A stretch of 8,885 bases of DNA, taken from the NCBI GenBank assembly GCA_945872035.1, contig CAMBYA010000079.1:1-8885 (forward strand). Direction: 5' to 3'. Under the pieces are notes generated by a model. That model ran no database searches, was not told the DNA's origin, and worked only from the letters and a program-made list of their open reading frames with translations. The translations under genes and the position numbers were made by a program. Positions within the stretch are counted from its first letter, which is position 1. Every line of letters starts with the position of its first letter. Shown here in pieces: positions 6,864-8,885 of this stretch. The stretch is from Rhizobium sp. Q54 (GTDB lineage: Bacteria; Pseudomonadota; Alphaproteobacteria; SMXS01).

Positions 6864-6933
6864 GTTCCGCCGCGGAGTGGGGTTGGTGACGGATGGAGGC
6901 GGCAAGAGCGTTATTTGATTGGAGGTTTGTTGA

Positions 6934-6950
6934 ATTGCGGGAAACGCAAT
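6934..6950. repeat. 6-bp hairpin ATTGCG/CGCAAT
   Basis: Arms 6934-6939 and 6945-6950 enclose GGAAA. It is short, isolated and without a U-tract. Its role is unknown. Confidence 0.25.
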
Positions 6951-7119
6951 GCAGCCATGAAGTTCAAGAAAACCCGGAGGTTAGGTGAAGTATTGGCAAT
7001 AAACGCGGCAAGAATGCCCGACTTTTGTGCACATGAGAATATTGTCTGAAAAACGGGCAATCATCGGATGAATCCAAAGATCACGAGGCGTTCACAGGCA
7101 CTACCCACCGTGCTGGCTT

Positions 7120-7134
7120 ACCGATACAATCGGT
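7120..7134. promoter_or_regulatory. Inverted repeat before GntR gene, possible auto-operator
   Basis: ACCGAT-ACA-ATCGGT overlaps a TACAAT -10-like hexamer (7125-7130) just upstream of the regulator's start region. A repressor bound here would block its own promoter, as GntR-family proteins often do. The heptamer ATACAAT here is the complement of ATTGTAT at 6840-6846 on the porin side. Confidence 0.4.
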
Positions 7135-7162
7135 GGAGGGAGGCGGGCTGTGCATCCAGGTC

Positions 7163-7873
7163 ATGTCCAGTCAACGGGTTAATGCAAACATGAACAAGAG
7201 TCGGACGGCTGGCGGACGCGACGAGAGCGTGCAGGCCGTACGTGGCTCGACCGTCTCCGACTTGATCCAGCGGCTCACCGCCGAGATCGTCGAGCGGCGC
7301 CTGCTGCCGGGCGTTCGGCTGGAAGAGGCCGGGCTTGCCGAAAGATACGGCGTTTCGCGCACGCCTGTCCGCGAGGCACTGCGGCAGCTCGAGATCGTCG
7401 GTCTGGTGCAGCGTCGGCCCAATCGCGGAGTCGTCGTCGCGGCCATGCCTGGCGAGCGGATCGCCGCCCTGTTCGAGACCCTGGTCGAACTGGAGGCCTC
7501 CTGTGCGCGTCTTGCCGCCCAGCGCATGCCTATCAAGGACAAGAAGCGTCTGATGCAGGCGCATCTGCGGGTGCTCGAGGTGGTCCCCGTGGACGATCGG
7601 CCCGGCTTCGAGGCGGTGAACGGCGATTTGCACGAGCTGATCTGGGCTGGCGCGCTCAATGATGAACTGGTGGCGCTGGTGGTGACGCTGCGCCAGCGCC
7701 TGGCGCCCTACCGCATGTCCCGCCTCGCGGCGGATGGGCGGCTCAGCGCCTCGTTCGAGGAACACGCCCGCGTGGTCGAGGCCATCGTCGCCGGCGACGG
7801 TGACGAGGCCGCCGAGGCCATGCGCGAGCACCTGCGCATCGCCGGCGAGACGTCCTGGCGGTTCAAGTACTAG
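7163..7873 (+). CDS. GntR-family transcriptional regulator, FCD subfamily
   Basis: A 236-aa regulator. The N-terminal winged helix-turn-helix (about 30-92) has the signature GLAERYGVSRTPVREALRQL followed by the wing LVQRRPNRGVVV. The C-terminal all-helical FCD ligand-binding domain (about 98-220) shows the metal/ligand-type His pattern in NGDLHELIW, FEEHARVV and MREHLRIA. It is divergent from the porin-hydrolase-permease operon and convergent with hpxZ-atzE, so it probably senses a pathway compound and controls one or both units. The start is uncertain: GTG 7133, CTG 7148, ATG 7163 and ATG 7190 are all in frame. GGAGG at 7139-7143 is too far from 7163 to be decisive, and the wHTH is intact with any of them. 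The stop codon shares bases with that of hpxZ. Confidence 0.93.
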   Translation: MSSQRVNANMNKSRTAGGRDESVQAVRGSTVSDLIQRLTAEIVERRLLPGVRLEEAGLAERYGVSRTPVREALRQLEIVGLVQRRPNRGVVVAAMPGERIAALFETLVELEASCARLAAQRMPIKDKKRLMQAHLRVLEVVPVDDRPGFEAVNGDLHELIWAGALNDELVALVVTLRQRLAPYRMSRLAADGRLSASFEEHARVVEAIVAGDGDEAAEAMREHLRIAGETSWRFKY

Positions 7874-8271
7874 CTTGCGTCGCCTTGTAGCGACACATGA
7901 GCCGCCACGATCCGCCAGCCTTCCGGAAACCTTACCCAGGTCTGGCTCTGTCGGCCAAGCCGGTCCGTATTGATCCGCTGGAACTCGGTGTTGGCGATGC
8001 CGTAGTCGCGGCCGAAGGTGGTGATGCAGGTCTTGCCCAGGCTGCGCCTGGGTGCGCCGCCCTGGCGGTTGGCCCGGAAGGTGGCGATGGCGTCGTAGCC
8101 ATAGAGGATCTCGCCCACGCCGTAGCGCAGCGTCTCCGGCGACTTCCAGAACATGCCGGTGAGCGCATCCGTGTCGTTGTCCATCAGCGCCTGTTCATAG
8201 CGCCGGAACATGGCGGTCACCTCGGCGACGACCTCGGGGTCGTTCACGGTCAGCGTGGCGGTCAAGGTCAT
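7870..8271 (-). CDS. hpxZ: HpxZ/AtzH-family protein (SnoaL-like)
   Basis: A 133-aa protein of the AtzH-like/DUF3225 family with an NTF2/SnoaL-type fold. It is typically found beside AtzE/HpxY amidases in oxalurate or s-triazine nitrogen pathways. Family features are MFRRYEQALMDND near the start, FWKSPETLRYGVGEILYGYDAIATFR in the middle, and RQSQTWVRFPEGWRIVAAHVSL at the C terminus. Its biochemical role is not established. The start at 8271 overlaps the amidase stop by ATGA, with GGAGG 4 nt upstream, so the two are coupled. The stop codon (7872-7870) and the GntR stop (7871-7873) share CTAG, leaving no room for a terminator between them. Confidence 0.9.
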   Translation of the reverse strand: MTLTATLTVNDPEVVAEVTAMFRRYEQALMDNDTDALTGMFWKSPETLRYGVGEILYGYDAIATFRANRQGGAPRRSLGKTCITTFGRDYGIANTEFQRINTDRLGRQSQTWVRFPEGWRIVAAHVSLQGDAS

Positions 8272-8885
8272 GGGGCCTCCGCGATCGGTGCGCCGACGAC
8301 GCCGATCCGCTCCAAATGGGCGGCGACGCGTAGCGCCAGTTGTTCCTGCCAGGGCGGCGCGATGATCTGGACGCCGATCGGCAGGGCCTCGCTTCCATGC
8401 ACCGGAACACCCACGACGGGAAGGCCGATGAAGCTGATGGGCTGGGTATAGACGCCGATATTGGGCCGGGTCGGCACCTCCTCGGCGCCCAGTCTTATGG
8501 TGGGCTGGCCGATCAGCGGCGCCGGGCAGGGCGTCGATGGCGCGATCAGGATGTCGGCGTGCCGGAACGCCTCGGCCACCTGGTCGCGGAACCAGCGGCG
8601 CAGACGGTGGGCATGCACCAGCACCGACGCCGGCAGCAACGCGCCGGCCAGCAGCCGGTCGCGCACCGCGGGGTCGAAGTCGGCCTGACGCTTTTTCAGG
8701 TTCTCCATGTGCAGGTCGGCGCCCGAGGCGGCGGTGATACAGAACGCGGCGGCGCGCGCTTCGGCCGCGTTGGCGAGGGTGGTGTCCGGGCCGGCCTGCA
8801 GCGCCCGCGCGACCGTCGCCACCGCGTCCAGCGCTTGTGGGCCTGCCGTGTCCCTGAACCAGCCGTCGAGCACCGAGACCCGCAG
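8268..8885 (-). CDS. atzE: AtzE-family amidase, C-terminal part (5' end outside window)
   Basis: The C-terminal 205 residues of an amidase-signature enzyme, open to the right edge; family length is about 450. Recognisable stretches are MENLKKRQADFDPAVRDRLLAGALLP, ADILIAPSTPCPAPLIGQ, TRPNIGVYTQPISFIGLPVVGVPV and PIGVQIIAPPWQEQLALRVA. The NIG-YTQPISFIGLPVV string is characteristic of AtzE/HpxY. In cyanurate catabolism AtzE, with the small GatC-like partner AtzG, deaminates 1-carboxybiuret; relatives act in oxalurate/purine nitrogen use. The Ser-cisSer-Lys catalytic triad lies in the missing half, so activity cannot be judged here. Coupling to hpxZ by ATGA supports the assignment. An atzG/hpxX gene would be expected just upstream, beyond the window. 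Confidence 0.9.
   Translation of the reverse strand: MRVSVLDGWFRDTAGPQALDAVATVARALQAGPDTTLANAAEARAAAFCITAASGADLHMENLKKRQADFDPAVRDRLLAGALLPASVLVHAHRLRRWFRDQVAEAFRHADILIAPSTPCPAPLIGQPTIRLGAEEVPTRPNIGVYTQPISFIGLPVVGVPVHGSEALPIGVQIIAPPWQEQLALRVAAHLERIGVVGAPIAEAP

Larger units (their letters stand above)
6746..7162. promoter_or_regulatory. Divergent control region, porin operon / GntR gene
   Basis: About 415 nt without a convincing gene. It holds the GCATGC pair (6807-6836), TACAAT -10-like elements facing both ways (minus strand 6845-6840; plus strand 7125-7130), a sigma-54-like element (6848-6863), a small hairpin (6934-6950) and an inverted repeat just before the GntR gene (7120-7134). A 30-codon frame at 6957-7049 has no Shine-Dalgarno and no recognisable product. 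I see nothing further between 6951 and 7110. Confidence 0.5.

Noticed and set aside
6957..7049. 30-codon plus-strand frame in the divergent region
   Set aside because: No Shine-Dalgarno and no recognisable sequence; probably chance.
1..8885. CRISPR array, IS element, tRNA or rRNA
   Set aside because: No regularly spaced repeats, no transposase, no terminal inverted repeats and no tRNA/rRNA-like sequence were seen on either strand.

Overview
The window looks like chromosome from a GC-rich alphaproteobacterium. The evidence is high GC with strong G/C third-position bias, an alphaproteobacterial-type UvrC, a FolM/PTR1-like reductase coupled to FolB, FCD-GntR regulation, and AtzE/HpxZ-type amide-nitrogen genes. 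I cannot place the genus. All genes except the GntR regulator lie on the minus strand. The long plus-strand open frames opposite uvrC, the reductase, the permease and the hydrolase are antisense shadows.

Left part (1-3372): uvrC, missing its last residues at the window edge, is preceded by a 370-nt intergenic region. This region holds two consensus DnaA boxes, a perfect IHF consensus, an AT-rich stretch, three GANTC sites and two hairpins. Next is a translationally coupled pterin pair: a FolM/PTR1-like short-chain reductase, then folB, overlapping by ATGA. An 18-bp perfect palindrome covers the reductase start codon.

Middle part (3373-6745): a three-gene minus-strand operon, each gene with a strong Shine-Dalgarno 7 nt from its start. 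It reads outer-membrane beta-barrel protein, then an isochorismatase-fold cysteine hydrolase closely resembling biuret hydrolase (BiuH), then a COG2252/NCS2-type nucleobase permease. The permease is interrupted by one in-frame TAG at codon 318 and is otherwise open. A 16-bp GC-rich hairpin closes the operon.

Right part (6746-8885): a roughly 400-nt divergent control region with paired GCATGC sites, a sigma-54-like element, TACAAT -10-like elements and an inverted repeat. It is followed by an FCD-type GntR regulator on the plus strand. The regulator converges on hpxZ/atzH, and the two stop codons share one CTAG. hpxZ is coupled by ATGA to the C-terminal part of an AtzE-family amidase that runs off the right edge.

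Taken together, 3516-8885 reads as a nitrogen-scavenging locus for small ureide or amide compounds (biuret, carboxybiuret/cyanurate or oxalurate-like). It would supply outer-membrane entry, inner-membrane uptake, amide hydrolysis and local GntR control. The exact substrate is inference. The permease appears broken or misread in this sequence.
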